Source: Acholoe squamosa (lineage: Eukaryota > Annelida > Polychaeta > Phyllodocida > Polynoidae). From it: 64,000 bases of DNA. Numbering within the stretch: position 1 is the first letter of the stretch; each line of letters starts with the position of its first letter. The notes beneath the pieces were generated by a model that saw only the letters and a program-made list of their open reading frames with translations, was not told the origin of the DNA and ran no database searches. Location of the stretch: assembly GCA_949317995.1 (NCBI GenBank), contig OX439036.1, positions 4,829,207 through 4,893,206 on the forward strand. The letters run 5' to 3'. The translations under genes were made by a program, and so were the position numbers. Shown piece by piece: positions 54,672 through 64,000 of this stretch.

Positions 54672-55271
54672 AGAAAGGCACCGAAGTTGTTTAGCTTTCC
54701 CAGGCTTGCAGGGTCCTATGTTGATATGAATTATGCTAGATAGCTTACCAGGGCTACATTTCAGCCTCATGGTTAGGAATTGCTTGCTATCCGTAGCTGT
54801 ATAATATGCCCTTTAGAATGCATAGCTTAATAGATCATATACATAGCAAAACTTACCAATTTTAGTGGTGTTATCAGGAACAACCGAATGACCTAGACAG
54901 GACAGAATGAAAATGCACTGAAAAGTTTAGGAATGGGTTTGTTTTAATTTAGAGGTAAATAATGGCAGAGAAGTAAGACAGCTTTGTTAAAAGACACAAC
55001 GGAAGCAATGTCTATTCGTTAGGGTTTGCCAGTGTCAAGTGTAGTCTGTGATTCCAAACGAAAGTAAGCAGAAACATTGTCTGTATACATGGTTTGGGGG
55101 ACTATATGGCTGCCTACATTGATTAACCCGCTACTACATTATAAGATATGGAGCAGGTTGAAGGGTGAGATAGTGAAAGCGGAAGCTCATAAGGGAAGGG
55201 TGGGGGAGGGGGATAAGGGATGGGGAGGTGGGTGGGGGGTAAGAGGAAGAGGGTGGGACGTCGGGTCTTAT
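54672..55271. other. Intergenic stretch, no feature recognised
   Basis: Purine-rich run GGGTGGGGGAGGGGGATAAG at about 55198-55250. No gene. Confidence 0.45.
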
Positions 55272-55501
55272 CCTTGAAGGGCCAGTGAAGCTTGAGTGTA
55301 TCATAATCAGCATGATGCACGAATGCATACTGGCGAATCCTCCTGCCAGCACTTCATTGGTGCATCATGCCTACCCTCTGGGAGTGTATCAGCCATGTAG
55401 GGTTGGAATGATGCATGGTTCACCCGGGATGCATTCACGCATCATGACAACCAAACAGCATCCTGCATCATTGCATTATTGCATTAGCGGCCCTGGAAGG
55501 G
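55272..55501. mobile_element. TTAA foldback MITE, full length
   Basis: 230 bp. TCCTTGAAGGGCCAGTGAAGC after TTAT and GCATTAGCGGCCCTGGAAGGG before TTTA. The internal GACCATTGGTGCATCATG/CACTTCATTGGTG hairpin and GGATGCATTCACGCATC are kept. Confidence 0.85.
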
Positions 55502-55769
55502 TTTAGGGTGTAGGGGTGAGATAGAGGAGGGTTGCAGTGATAGAGAGAAGCGCCTCTTGTTATCTTGACGACAAGGGCGGTAGTCATGCACTGTCCTAGG
55601 CCCCCCTGACTACCTTCCGCACTGTGTCATGTAGGCCAATGGCAAGATCCTCTCTCCCTTTGCAATAATCACAGAAAAGACTGAATATGTATGTACATAT
55701 CATGAGTGCTGCCCATCGAATTTGATATTTTTCTTAATTCCCTTTAGCAATTCACTATCTGCTTCCCTT

Positions 55770-55894
55770 CTTTATCTAGGTCTGTCTGTGTTTCTGTCTC
55801 TTTGTCTATCACTACCTCTGCCTGTTTGTCTCTCTCTGACTATCTGGCTCTCTCTATTTCCTCCTCTTTCTACCTCTCTCGTGAATAATTTTTG

Positions 55895-55945
<51 letters not shown>

Positions 55946-56045
55946 TCAACTCTTCCTCTTTCTGTTCCTCTGTCCCTTTGTCTCCTTTCTGTCTGTCTGT
56001 CTGTTTGTCTCCATCTTCCACCCTCTCTGTCTGTCTCTCTCTCTC
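55770..56045. repeat. CT/CTGT microsatellite cluster
   Basis: A pure (CT)n run of ~22 units at 55897-55940, flanked by imperfect CTGTCTGTCT and CTCTGT repeats. The 122- and 95-codon Ser/Leu-rich plus frames and the Arg/Glu/Gln-rich minus frame are its translation. Confidence 0.97.
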
Positions 56046-56312
56046 TTAATTCCCCATTTGTTTTGCCCACCATTCCCTTTCCCTCTCTGACCCCTGTTTA
56101 TTTTTTTCCTTCCATCCTGTTTCCTTGCTCCCTCTCCCCCAAAGCCCCCACCCCCCTCCCTGCTTCCTTTGTTGAGTAGACTCCATCATATCACTTACAC
56201 TCTGTCACTCACGCATGCTTGCACGCACACACGCACACAGCCAAGACAACCCTGACCTCACGATGTGTCAGCCTTTAGCTAATACAAACCCAACACGGGA
56301 CTATCCCCTTAA

Positions 56313-56538
56313 CCATTTAAGGGTCACTGATGCAAGACAGCCCATTGGTCATCATAGTGCATTAATGCAGCAATGTAATGTAACTCCCAGGCATACATTT
56401 ATGGGATTGAGACCACCAGACGGTCGGCATGATACCCATACATAAGAAGTGCTTCCGATAAGAGTCAACCCCACTTCATCACTGCATCATGACGACTAGT
56501 TGGCATGATGCATTCCTGCATCAGAGGCCCTTAAGAGG
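56313..56538. mobile_element. TTAA foldback MITE, full length
   Basis: 226 bp. CATTTAAGGGTCACTGATGC after TTAA (56309-56312), CAGAGGCCCTTAAGAGG before TTAC. The interior is diverged. Confidence 0.85.
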
Positions 56539-56542
56539 TTAC

Positions 56543-57348
56543 TATGATGCTCGGCTTCTCAATATAACAGCTATGTACAGCAGCCTACAGCTAATAGCAA
56601 AGCCTACACCGCCCTATACTCAAACACGAACCCTTCTCAATGTGACAACAGAAGTACCATGACTTCTGGGCTGATCGACATGTACTGCAATACAATATGG
56701 CGCAAAGTAAAAGGAGGAGAAGGTGACAAAACATGACAGAAAAGGGTGCTACAAGAAAACAGCTCCATGCCAGTGTTTTAGTGGCTTGGATAGCAAATAG
56801 GTAGATATGGTATACTTATGTCAAGGTGAATATCGATGTCCCATAGATAATGCAGTAATTGCACTCTGCCATGAAATAACTGGCGCGTAATCTGCGGGAT
56901 GACCTAATCAAGCTTCCAAGCATGCGCAACCATGGTAAAACATAAACAAACAAAATGGCGGCACCTCTACTGCAAGGAGATGTGAGTTTATTTTGACGAA
57001 AAATGAAGAAATATCCACTCAAAACACCTTGACATAAATGTAAAGATGAACTCTGTTTAGTCATTGGCTCCTGTTTCTTCACTTGCAGGTCTGGGTCGAT
57101 CCACTCATGAAAAAACGGTCGGCAAAGACTAAACATTGTTCACCTTTACTATTATACTGTACATGAGTCTTTAGGAAAGTAGATCAGAAAAGAGCCTAAA
57201 CAGCTTCGTAAACAAATACTTTTGTATGACTTTGGCCTTGGAGATGATTGAGTTTTGGGCCTACCAAACAGCCATGTCTTTAATCCTTCTCCACCTTTGT
57301 TCAGATTTTGTATTCCAAGTAACCTCGCAAATATTTATTTCTTCATTC
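56543..57348. other. Upstream flank of the lectin gene, no feature recognised
   Basis: No repeats identified. ACAAAATGGCGGCACC at 56950 resembles a YY1-type core-promoter motif (AAAATGGCGGC). A promoter or a non-coding first exon could lie here, but I see no decisive TATA or initiator. Confidence 0.35.
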
Positions 57349-57461
57349 AGAAGGCAGTTTCTTAAGGCACTATCTTGATCACAACTCTAGAAATCCCAGT
57401 GCTACAGAAATTTGGACACAAGTTGAATGATGCAGTCGTAAGGTGCTAAGAAATGGCCGCC
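57349..57461. mobile_element. AGGAGGCCATTTCTTAA-family MITE, copy 4
   Basis: AGAAGGCAGTTTCTTAAGGC at the left and GTGCTAAGAAATGGCCGCC at the right, with GATGCAGTCGTAAGG inside. Short and diverged. It lies just upstream of the probable 5' UTR exon of the lectin gene. Confidence 0.7.
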
Positions 57462-57518
57462 AGATAGACGACCATAATTTTAAAAAATCTTTAATGTGGC
57501 TCTCTTTGTATTTTTCAG

Positions 57519-57842
57519 GTGCTTAAAGGTTTCACTAAACTCAAGACACCATAAATGAGGTCATCGCCTCATGTAATGTTGACATACCTGTGACATCACC
57601 TTCAAACTCAGGCACAACGGTCAAAGCTCCAGGTTTAAATCTGCTGTCAAACATCTACCTGGACTTTATCTGGGACCATAGAGCAGCAGTGAAAACCACC
57701 AAGGAGACACCACTGAGCTTACACATGGACAGAAGTAACATCATATATTGGCAAAAGTGACGTCATACTTACATAAGTACATCACATGGAATAAAGACAA
57801 TTCACATTCAGCGGTGACCTCAGTGACCTTAAAGCTTCAGCC
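57519..57842 (+). other. Possible 5' untranslated part of the lectin gene
   Basis: TTTGTATTTTTCAG ending at 57518 is a good splice-acceptor candidate, and no intervening repeat is seen up to the start codon at 57843. If used, 57519-58002 would be one exon with 324 nt of leader, implying a further upstream non-coding exon. Not provable from sequence alone. Confidence 0.3.
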
Positions 57843-58002
57843 ATGCTGTGCAGAGGCTTTATTACTGGTGTGAGTCGAGTTAGCGAAATGTTGCTGTGTC
57901 CGACCGCCCTGTCTACCATAATGTCAGCTCTGCTGCCTGCCGTGCTCATGGTCCTAATTCTCTTGGACTTTGCTTACAGTGCCCTGCCACTGACAAAATC
58001 AG
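57843..58002 (+). CDS. SUEL-lectin secreted/membrane protein, coding exon 1 (signal peptide)
   Basis: Encodes 53 residues plus one base of the next codon. The start at 57843 has the context CAGCCATGC. In-frame ATGs at residues 16 and 27 are alternative starts; residue 27 would put the signal peptide at the very N-terminus. Residues 27-48 (MSALLPAVLMVLILLDFAYS...) form a hydrophobic core and a small-residue cleavage region (AYS|A), typical of a secretory signal. The exon ends AAATCAG|GTAAGT, a strong donor, in phase 1. Translation would direct the lectin domain of the next exon to the secretory pathway. The ORF continues into the intron to 58046, but the donor and matching acceptor phase argue that splicing happens first. 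Coding status is inferred from the signal peptide plus the phase match. Confidence 0.8.
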
Positions 58003-59319
58003 GTAAGTCGTTGATCGGGATGGCAGGGTCGCGGGGCAGGGGGTGAGTTTATCGAGTTGTTTGTGATAGGGTTTGTGATTGGGTTATAGTTGGGGCTGAC
58101 AGGAGGCCTTTAAACCTGGGGGTACATGGACTGTGTCCTGCTGGTGCCCCCTGTTGGGAACCCGGGGAGTTAGTAATTTGATGTGTGGTGCTGTCCAGTT
58201 AGCGCTGGACCAATCTGTCCCCCGCCCACCGGTGCCCTCTATACGGCTTTGTCCCCCCCTGCCAGCTCTGTACATACTCTGGGACATTGATAGAGACGCC
58301 ACACAATCAACAATGATAAATTGAATGCTGCATTCTGGGGGATTAGATTTGGGGTGTTGTGTTCCTCCATGAAGAGAAACATCTAAAAGTCGGGGCCCAG
58401 GCAGAAGACAGTGAACTGGTGAGTGACCCACATAGCATTGTTGGGTACGTTGGAGTGTGTCTATAGAAATGGCAGGGAGGAGACGTCAAAACTGTCGGTG
58501 ACAACTCGATTGACCAGATTGTATTAAGATAAATGTACCTGCGTGTAATTGCATCTAGCTGGGGTCTTGTACCGAGTAATAGAATGAGTAAAAGACTAAG
58601 ACTACTTCAAAGGACGCCTCATCCCTGCCTCCTCCATCCCCTCCCATCCCAACACTAGAGTCGCCTGTTTCTTCCCTGCAGTAAAGACGAAGTGGAGTTA
58701 GGATTTGGTCCTTTATGTTAATAATACAACCATCTGGTAATACACCAAGAGTGTAGTGACTGGACAATCCAATTACCATTTTAATGGGTTTTTTATAAGA
58801 AGTTTTCTTAGGATGGTGTTGTTCTTTAGCTCAGATAATTTCCAACCATCTCTGCTATACACATAGGAACACAGCAGATTCTCTGGGCAATTATGAATGT
58901 ATGGTTCACCAGCGCACTGCTTTCAAGTATCCAACCTATCATTTGGGACAATATTTGAAACAAGCAGGTTGGTGTTGATGCAAGAGACCAGCACTCATGC
59001 ATAGCATTCACATGTAATGTAGAGAAAATAAGACATAGCTATAATTATTCATATGGCACATACAGGTTGGGACTCATCCACTTTTCAAGCAAGGGTTGAT
59101 ACTAGGTCCATGTACACTTTAGTGCCTGGACTCTGTCTCTTTGATGCAGTTGACCAGGGACTGGATCAGTGTGTATTGATTGTGAAGCGTTCAGCCTATT
59201 CCCGGGGCGGGTCCGGCCTAATGTTAAAGTACAGACCCATGTATAGGATTTTCAATTACCTCCCCCTGTGCCCAGTCAGTTAGCTGCCTTTTAAGAATGT
59301 CATCAAGAAAAAGCCAAGG

Positions 59320-59470
59320 CCTGCTTCGTAATTGGACGTTATCCCATATACGTCATTCCTCATTAGAGTATCGGTGATTAATCCCAACCGGGGTTTTGCT
59401 GCAAATCGACTGCTCGCAGACCGGAGGAGTCTAATTCAGCAATCACTGAGCCGGCTTTAATTGGGGGAAA
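59320..59470. promoter_or_regulatory. Candidate intronic regulatory element
   Basis: Repeat-free segment holding GATTAATCCC (bicoid/Otx-like TAATCC), TCTAATTCAGCAATCA and AATTGGACG. Position in the first intron of a secreted-protein gene would suit an enhancer. Based only on motif density and lack of repeats. Confidence 0.25.
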
Positions 59471-59701
59471 TGAATTTCAGTTTTGGAATGAAGTCTCCAT
59501 GAGAGTATTGGAGAGGCAGGGAGGGGGAGCCTATGGACCTATTAGGACATGTTTCAATTGCATTGATACCAGAACAGGAAAATGGCACCAAGACGGAAAG
59601 ATCCCATCTGTATCCATCTAGGCATGCGCGGTACTCAGGAAAATGAGGGTAGTTTGTTTCTTTGTCCAACCCTGAGTTTGTGAAGGCTATTAAACCATTA
59701 A

Positions 59702-59886
59702 CCCTTAAGGACCGCTGATACGTTCATGCATCATGCCTGTTTCTTGTGGAATGTATTTCTTGCATGAATGCAACCCTCATGTAGCCTCACCTTCAAAATC
59801 AAATTGCCAGGGCTACAGGGACATTTCATTGATGCATCATGTCAACCAGTGGGCACGCTGCACTCTTTCATAAACAGTTCTTACAG
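59702..59886. mobile_element. TTAA foldback MITE in intron 1
   Basis: CCCTTAAGGACCGCTGATACG after TTAA (59698-59701). GAATGCAACCCTCATG and CATTGATGCATCATGTCAACC follow in family order. The right terminus (AACAGTTCTTACAG) is worn. Confidence 0.75.
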
Positions 59887-61454
59887 ATGAAATCATGCCT
59901 TTAGGTTGATGTTTCTTGGTGTTTGCGATTCACCAATACAATTTAGGTGAGTCGTCAATACTATGGACAGACCCAGGGTTTTAAAGAGTAGGGGAAGCAC
60001 CCATATCTTTTTGCCAAATCCAAGGCCTATACAAGTAGAAATATCTCTTCAATCAAAATGTGGGAGGTATGCATCTCGCAGGCCTGATTTATATCCCCAA
60101 CAATAAGCACTACTTTTGAGCACTATGTGGACCTTATGTGGTACTCAAGCATTTTGAGTCCGCAGTGTCCGCGTTGCATTAATCGATTATGGTAAGAAAT
60201 AAGAATAATGCAATAAAGTAAAGGGTCCCCTTTAAAGTGGTAAAACTAGTGGCAAGGATGTGGGGTGGGGCGGGAGGTGGTGGGTAACCCAGTTAGAATA
60301 AGGCAGTGGAGAGGTTTGAGACGAGGCTGGGAAGAAAGGCCAGACTTCAAATATACCCTGTACTCAAAAGTGTCTACATGCACATATCTCTCTACAGCCT
60401 TAGAGGTATACCCAGGGTCATTTCTAACCCTGCTTCCCTGTGATCATTGGACCATGACTACCCTAGAGCAGAGAGCATTCATGCAGAACATGAGTCTATG
60501 TCACTCTGTTTGTGGTACTGAGGTGTGAGTGCAGCCCCCATCCACCTACCCTTACCTACTGTACTCTTGGAGAAGCCACATTTAAGTATGTTTTATGTAA
60601 TAAAATTGTTAATTTCTTGAGAATGAGGGTTCATATGTTAAATATTTCGAAATTTTCTTGTGGAAAAGTCTTTGAACATTTTTATGAGCTTGAGATTTTC
60701 TTTAGGAAATTTAACACAAAAATCGGAAATTTATTTAAGTGATGCATACATGTTTTTTATAGTCATGTGGTTACAGCATCTGTCATTTACTTAAGATTTA
60801 TACTGTAAATTGCCATGCTAAATCTGTTCCTGGGTAAATAAAAGTTCCTCTTTTATGTAGTGTCATTACCAAAATCATAAATGTAATAGAAAGTGGCGAA
60901 AATTCACTTTTTTTTCACTTTAAAATCATCCTTAGATCTGTCCACATCCCCATTATCATGCTGTATGCAGGGCTAGAAATGGCCACAGCCCTACATCTAT
61001 GACTGGGGCCGTAAGAAGTGCAGTCTTCAACCTGGTGGATGATTACTCGCTGTAAACTATTTAAAGTGATCGGGCTTTAAATAGGGTTGTACAACGTAGC
61101 GCTGTTTTATTAGGACGAATGGCTTTTCTGTATCATTATCAACCCTTCAAGGCCTCTATGGATCTTAACCGTTTGAGGATTGCTGATGCTGGAGTGCTGC
61201 ATGGTGCATTATAACACTGCTGGGTGAAGTCAGAGTGCATTATCCTGAATGCTGCATTCTGATTGGCTGATTGACCGTGCATTATCTAGATAGATGATCC
61301 TGGCAAAGGACGTTAACTTCATCTCACCTGTAGACTTCACAATTGACATTCATATGTTTTCAGGTGGCTAATGGGTGATTTTTCTTTTATAACGAGAATA
61401 ATGCACTTGGTCATGGCTGTGGTCATGCTCTAGACTGTATTGACACATTGAGTG
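59887..61454. other. Intronic stretch, no feature recognised
   Basis: Mostly unique. TTAACCGTTTGAGGATTGCTGATGC at 61167 is a start-like TTAA-family fragment. No internal exon with good splice sites and domain content is seen. Confidence 0.4.
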
Positions 61455-61696
61455 GCCTTATAGCACTCCCACAGAAAGGCCCTGTGCATTATTCCCTAAC
61501 CAATGCAGTGCTGGCAATACTGCTATCCAGCACTTCATTTGAGTATCATGCCGACCCTCCAGGACTGTATCAGCCCTGTAGGGTCCGCATGATGCATGAA
61601 TACAGCTATGGTGCGTTACTCAACAGCATGTTATTGACTATAATGACTACCACAGAACACAGAAGGCATACAATAATTATTTACCCTTTGAAGAGT
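61455..61696. mobile_element. TTAA foldback MITE in intron 1, diverged
   Basis: GCAGTGCTGGC/CCAGCACTTCATTTGAG, ATCATGCCGACCCTCCAGG...GTAGGGTCCGCATGATGCATG and a CTTTGAAGAGTTAA end. The left end is poorly preserved. Confidence 0.7.
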
Positions 61697-62034
61697 TAAA
61701 GAGAGAGCAGAATCTTGAGAACCCCTTGTGATTTATTTTGGGCTTGTATTTATCACAGGAACCAGGTTCTATGACTGATACTCTAAGGGGGGTGACAAAC
61801 ATTTGAGGACAATTAGATTACTATTTCATCAAACAAATGAAATGCAATGAAGATGGTGAAATAAGGACAGAGGGTTCTTGGGACGGCAGATCGATAAAAA
61901 GGTGCCTGTGGAACACAATGAAACATTGATTTGTTAGTATTTCAAAAAAATACTTATTCTCATAACCAAACCCGCTTTAGGAGGACAAATTTCAATAAAA
62001 TGAATGAACATTACTTAAAAAATACACTCTGAAA

Positions 62035-62241
62035 ACAAAGTTGTTGAAATCACGGCACATTCCTCACCACACAATTGCCAGAGAATCATCATTATTTTTT
62101 ATTCCTTGTACAGTTGTGTATCACTGTACCGCCACCTGGGGTTTTTTGTAAAAACTACATTGGTTCGTGCTATACAATTACAGTAGTCCACTGTTAATTT
62201 TATGAGGATCCCTGACAAATTCAACAGTTATCTTTTACAGT
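62035..62241 (-). mobile_element. CACTGTA-family MITE, copy 10, by the splice acceptor
   Basis: CACTCTGAAAACAAAG at the left, AATTCAACAGTTATCTTTTACAGTA at the right, with GTACCGCCACCTGGGG inside. It ends 85 bp before the start of the lectin exon, so the branch-point region lies between them. Confidence 0.8.
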
Positions 62242-62326
62242 ATACCTCTTATAATATTTGAATCTTTTAATGAAATGAAATCTTGCTTTTTACTCATATT
62301 ATATCTTTATGTTTTAAACATTACAG

Positions 62327-62608
62327 AGACTAAGGAGTACTGCTGGCCGGGGTCGTTTAATGTCACATGTACCGGTCGGAGTGTGATTATGATGGAATCA
62401 GCGCGGTACGGCCGGATGCAGAAAGGGCGATGTCTCACCTCCGACATCCATGTAGGATGTGCGCTGGATGTCTTAGCAGAGGTAGACCGGAGGTGCTCGG
62501 GCAGACAGGCGTGCTTCATATCTATACCTGATACTGTACTACATAGACTACAACCATGCCCTAAGGACATGTTGGCCTACCTAGAGGCACGGTACAGCTG
62601 TATACTAG
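62327..62608 (+). CDS. SUEL-lectin protein, coding exon 2: complete SUEL/rhamnose-binding lectin domain
   Basis: The 282-bp exon begins after ...ATTACAG at 62326 and ends before GTGAGT at 62609. Spliced to exon 1 the split codon becomes GAG (Glu54) and the reading stays open, so the phase-1 ends agree; the exon is a symmetrical 1-1 module. The ~88-residue domain runs from EYCWPGSF to RYSCI and has the family's eight cysteines (YCW, VTC, GRC, VGC, RRC, QAC, QPC, YSC). It also has the family motif VIMMESARYGR and a C-terminal CPKDMLAYLEARYSC, where classical members have DPCxxxxKYLxVxYxC. This fold binds galactose/rhamnose-type sugars or protein partners in sea-urchin egg lectin, latrophilins and EVA-1; which of these receptors this is cannot be told from one domain. 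Later exons must lie beyond 64000. Confidence 0.9.
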
Positions 62609-62641
62609 GTGAGTATTAGCGTAGAAGTTGTAGTAGTTTAA

Positions 62642-62934
62642 CCGATGAAAGTGCATCATGCCCATTTGTTGTCATGATACACCAATGAAGTGCTGTCCAG
62701 TATGGTCACCAGCACTTCTTTTTTTGGAGCATCATCTAAGACTATATCAAACCAGTAGGGTCTGCATGAGGCTTGATTGCAACCCTGGTCGGCCCTACAG
62801 GGTTGATACACTCCCAGAGATTCGGAATGGTGCAACGATGAAGTGCATAATGGCAAGCAGTCTCGCCAGCACTTAATCAGTGCATCATGCTGACCAATAG
62901 GCATGGTGCACTCCTGCATGAGTAGCCCTTAAAA
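62642..62934. mobile_element. TTAA foldback MITE in intron 2
   Basis: Begins near TTTAACCGATGAAAGTGCATC (TTAA 62638-62641) and ends ATGAGTAGCCCTTAAAA. It holds two copies of the CACTTC/GAAGTGC hairpin and GGCCCTACAGGGTTGATACAC. About 293 bp. It lies 33 bp downstream of the exon 2 donor. Confidence 0.8.
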
Positions 62935-62973
62935 TTATAGCCACTGAAGCATAATTATATACTTAAGTGATGT

Positions 62974-63390
62974 AGTACTCAGTCCCTAGGGAGGCCTCGA
63001 CTCCCCTTATACTCTCTATGTACAGTAAATGTGGGGATTTACAATAACACAGAGTACCCAGCCTCTGGGGAGTCTCTTCACTCCCCTTTTTCTCTCTATG
63101 CACAGTAAATGTGGGGATTTACAATAACACAGAGTACTCAGTCTCCAGGGAGACTCTTCATCCCTCTTGTACTCTCTATGTACAGTAAATGTGGGGGTTT
63201 ACAATAACACAGAGTACTCAGTCTCCAGGGAGACTCTTCATCCCTCTTATACTCTCTATGTACAGTAAATGTGGGGGTTTACAATAACACAGAGTACTCA
63301 GTCTCCAGGGAGACTCTTCATCCCTCTTATACTCTCTATGTACAGTAAATGTGGGGATTTACAATAATACAGAGTACTCAGTCTCCAGCT
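62974..63390. repeat. 80-bp tandem repeat, five units plus a partial
   Basis: AGTACTCAGTCTCCAGGGAG begins units at 62974, 63053, 63133, 63213 and 63293, with a partial at 63373. Each has TACAGTAAATGTGGGGRTTT (R is A or G) and ACAATAACACAG. Later units are almost identical. Located in the lectin gene's second intron. Confidence 0.97.
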
Positions 63391-63842
63391 TTGACAAATG
63401 AATGAACTGCTAATGAAGCCAATGAAACATAGCTAAATCCATGCTTTGAGTTATTGGCGAGGTGTATTCATGTATAGAAAAGTAAAGAAAATGTGCATTG
63501 TATTTGAGTGGTGGTTGTATAGGCAGGGCGTATCTTACATACACCAGGTATTGCGATAGTCTTCTCTGAGTTCTACCTTATCTATAAGATAAGCTTTATA
63601 TTAATCTATAAAGCTATTCCTGTACACATACTCTATGTCTTGTATACATAATATAATGATGTACCGCAAATCTATACCTACCCCAGCACCCCCTAGTGTG
63701 AAGTGAGTGAGCTCTTGTCCGTATAAAGGATTTAATTTGGCTGCATTACCTTCAAAGTCTGTTACAAAGGAACAACAGCTCAATAACCTGGCTATGTACA
63801 CCTGCCAGGGACAAATAGGGTAAAATTGTATGTAGCCTCTGT
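63391..63842. other. Intron 2 stretch, no feature recognised
   Basis: No exon with suitable splice sites or lectin-like content. GCACCCCCTAGTGTGAAG at 63687 is a loose CTCF-like motif. Confidence 0.4.
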
Positions 63843-64000
63843 AGGCAGCCATCTTGTCCCCCTGTGTGTAGGCAGCCATCTTGTCCCCATGCATATAGGC
63901 AGCCATCTTGTCCCCCTGTGTGTAGGCAGCCGCCTTGTCCCCCTGTGTGTAGGCAGCCATCTTGTCCCCATGTGTGTAGGCAGCCATCTTGTCCCCATGT
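63843..64000 (-). repeat. 27-bp tandem repeat running off the window
   Basis: Six or more units of AGGCAGCCATCTTGTCCCC plus MTGTGTGT (M is C or A). As 27 is divisible by three, the minus strand gives an open nonapeptide repeat (MAAYTQGDK), up to 128 codons with flanking sequence. No evidence that it is translated. Confidence 0.95.

Larger units (their letters stand above)
58003..62326 (+). other. Intron 1 of the lectin gene
   Basis: 4,324 bp with GTAAGT at the 5' end and AAACATTACAG at the 3' end, a modest pyrimidine tract (TATCTTTATGTTTTAAACATTACAG). It contains TTAA foldback copies (59702, 61455), a CACTGTA MITE whose end is about 85 bp before the acceptor, and repeat-poor parts. No other gene is seen inside; the 115-codon minus frame at 58084-58431 lacks support. 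Confidence 0.75.

Noticed and set aside
58003-58046. Translation of exon 1 continuing to the stop at 58046
   Set aside because: A strong GTAAGT donor at 58003 in phase with the lectin-exon acceptor makes splicing far more likely.
62275-62326. ATG at 62275 as the start of the lectin protein
   Set aside because: It is upstream of a good AG acceptor and gives a lectin domain with a weaker signal-like leader; the exon 1 signal peptide fits phase and function better. Not fully excluded.

Overview
This is about 64 kb of animal nuclear DNA and it is mostly non-coding. The eukaryotic call rests on GT-AG splice sites, a secreted-protein gene broken by a 4.3-kb intron, many short terminal-inverted-repeat (TIR) elements, tRNA-derived repeats and long microsatellites. 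The lectin domain and repeat style suggest an invertebrate. A marine invertebrate deuterostome or a lophotrochozoan would fit, but the sequence alone does not let me name a species.

One protein-coding gene is well supported, at the right end on the + strand. Coding exon 1 (57843-58002) encodes a signal peptide. A 4,324-bp intron follows, then coding exon 2 (62327-62608) encodes one complete SUEL/rhamnose-binding-type lectin domain with eight cysteines. Both donors and the acceptor are phase 1, so the lectin exon is a symmetrical 1-1 module. The gene must continue past position 64000. The left 57 kb has no other coding gene I can defend; nearly all its open frames are shadows of repeats.

That 57 kb, and the gene's intron, are crowded with miniature DNA transposons. 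(a) About 25 copies of a TTAA-flanked, piggyBac-like foldback element that folds into several internal hairpins. (b) About ten copies of a ~225-bp family with CACTGTA termini. (c) A family with CAGTGTGGTG termini. (d) Families with AGGAGGCCATTTC, TCAGGAGGGTGTTGC, CACGGGCGTGG and TACCGTATT termini. (e) Several single foldback elements. (f) At least five ~125-bp elements in which a tRNA-like sequence (A and B boxes present) sits between inverted TGTAGRTGG...TCTACA ends. Nesting gives relative ages in several places (31216-31563, 38797-39274, 43343-44319).

Tandem repeats are prominent. There is a 59-bp satellite at 1-531, 57-bp units at 30127-30575 that look built from the TTAA element, a 33-bp repeat at 34897, an internal ~18-bp array in a TIR element at 48488-49021, an 80-bp repeat at 62974 and a 27-bp repeat at the right edge. 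Two larger duplications are visible: an apparently identical 735-bp tandem pair (19008-20476) and an older, diverged ~2.7-kb tandem pair (25336-28046 and 28047-31210).

A few low-repeat islands (around 13140-13330, 14990-15300, 17160-17600, 33340-33480 and 59320-59470) are rich in homeodomain-like, CArG or similar motifs. They are the best places to look for regulatory sequence. Repeat boundaries were read by eye and may be off by a few bases.
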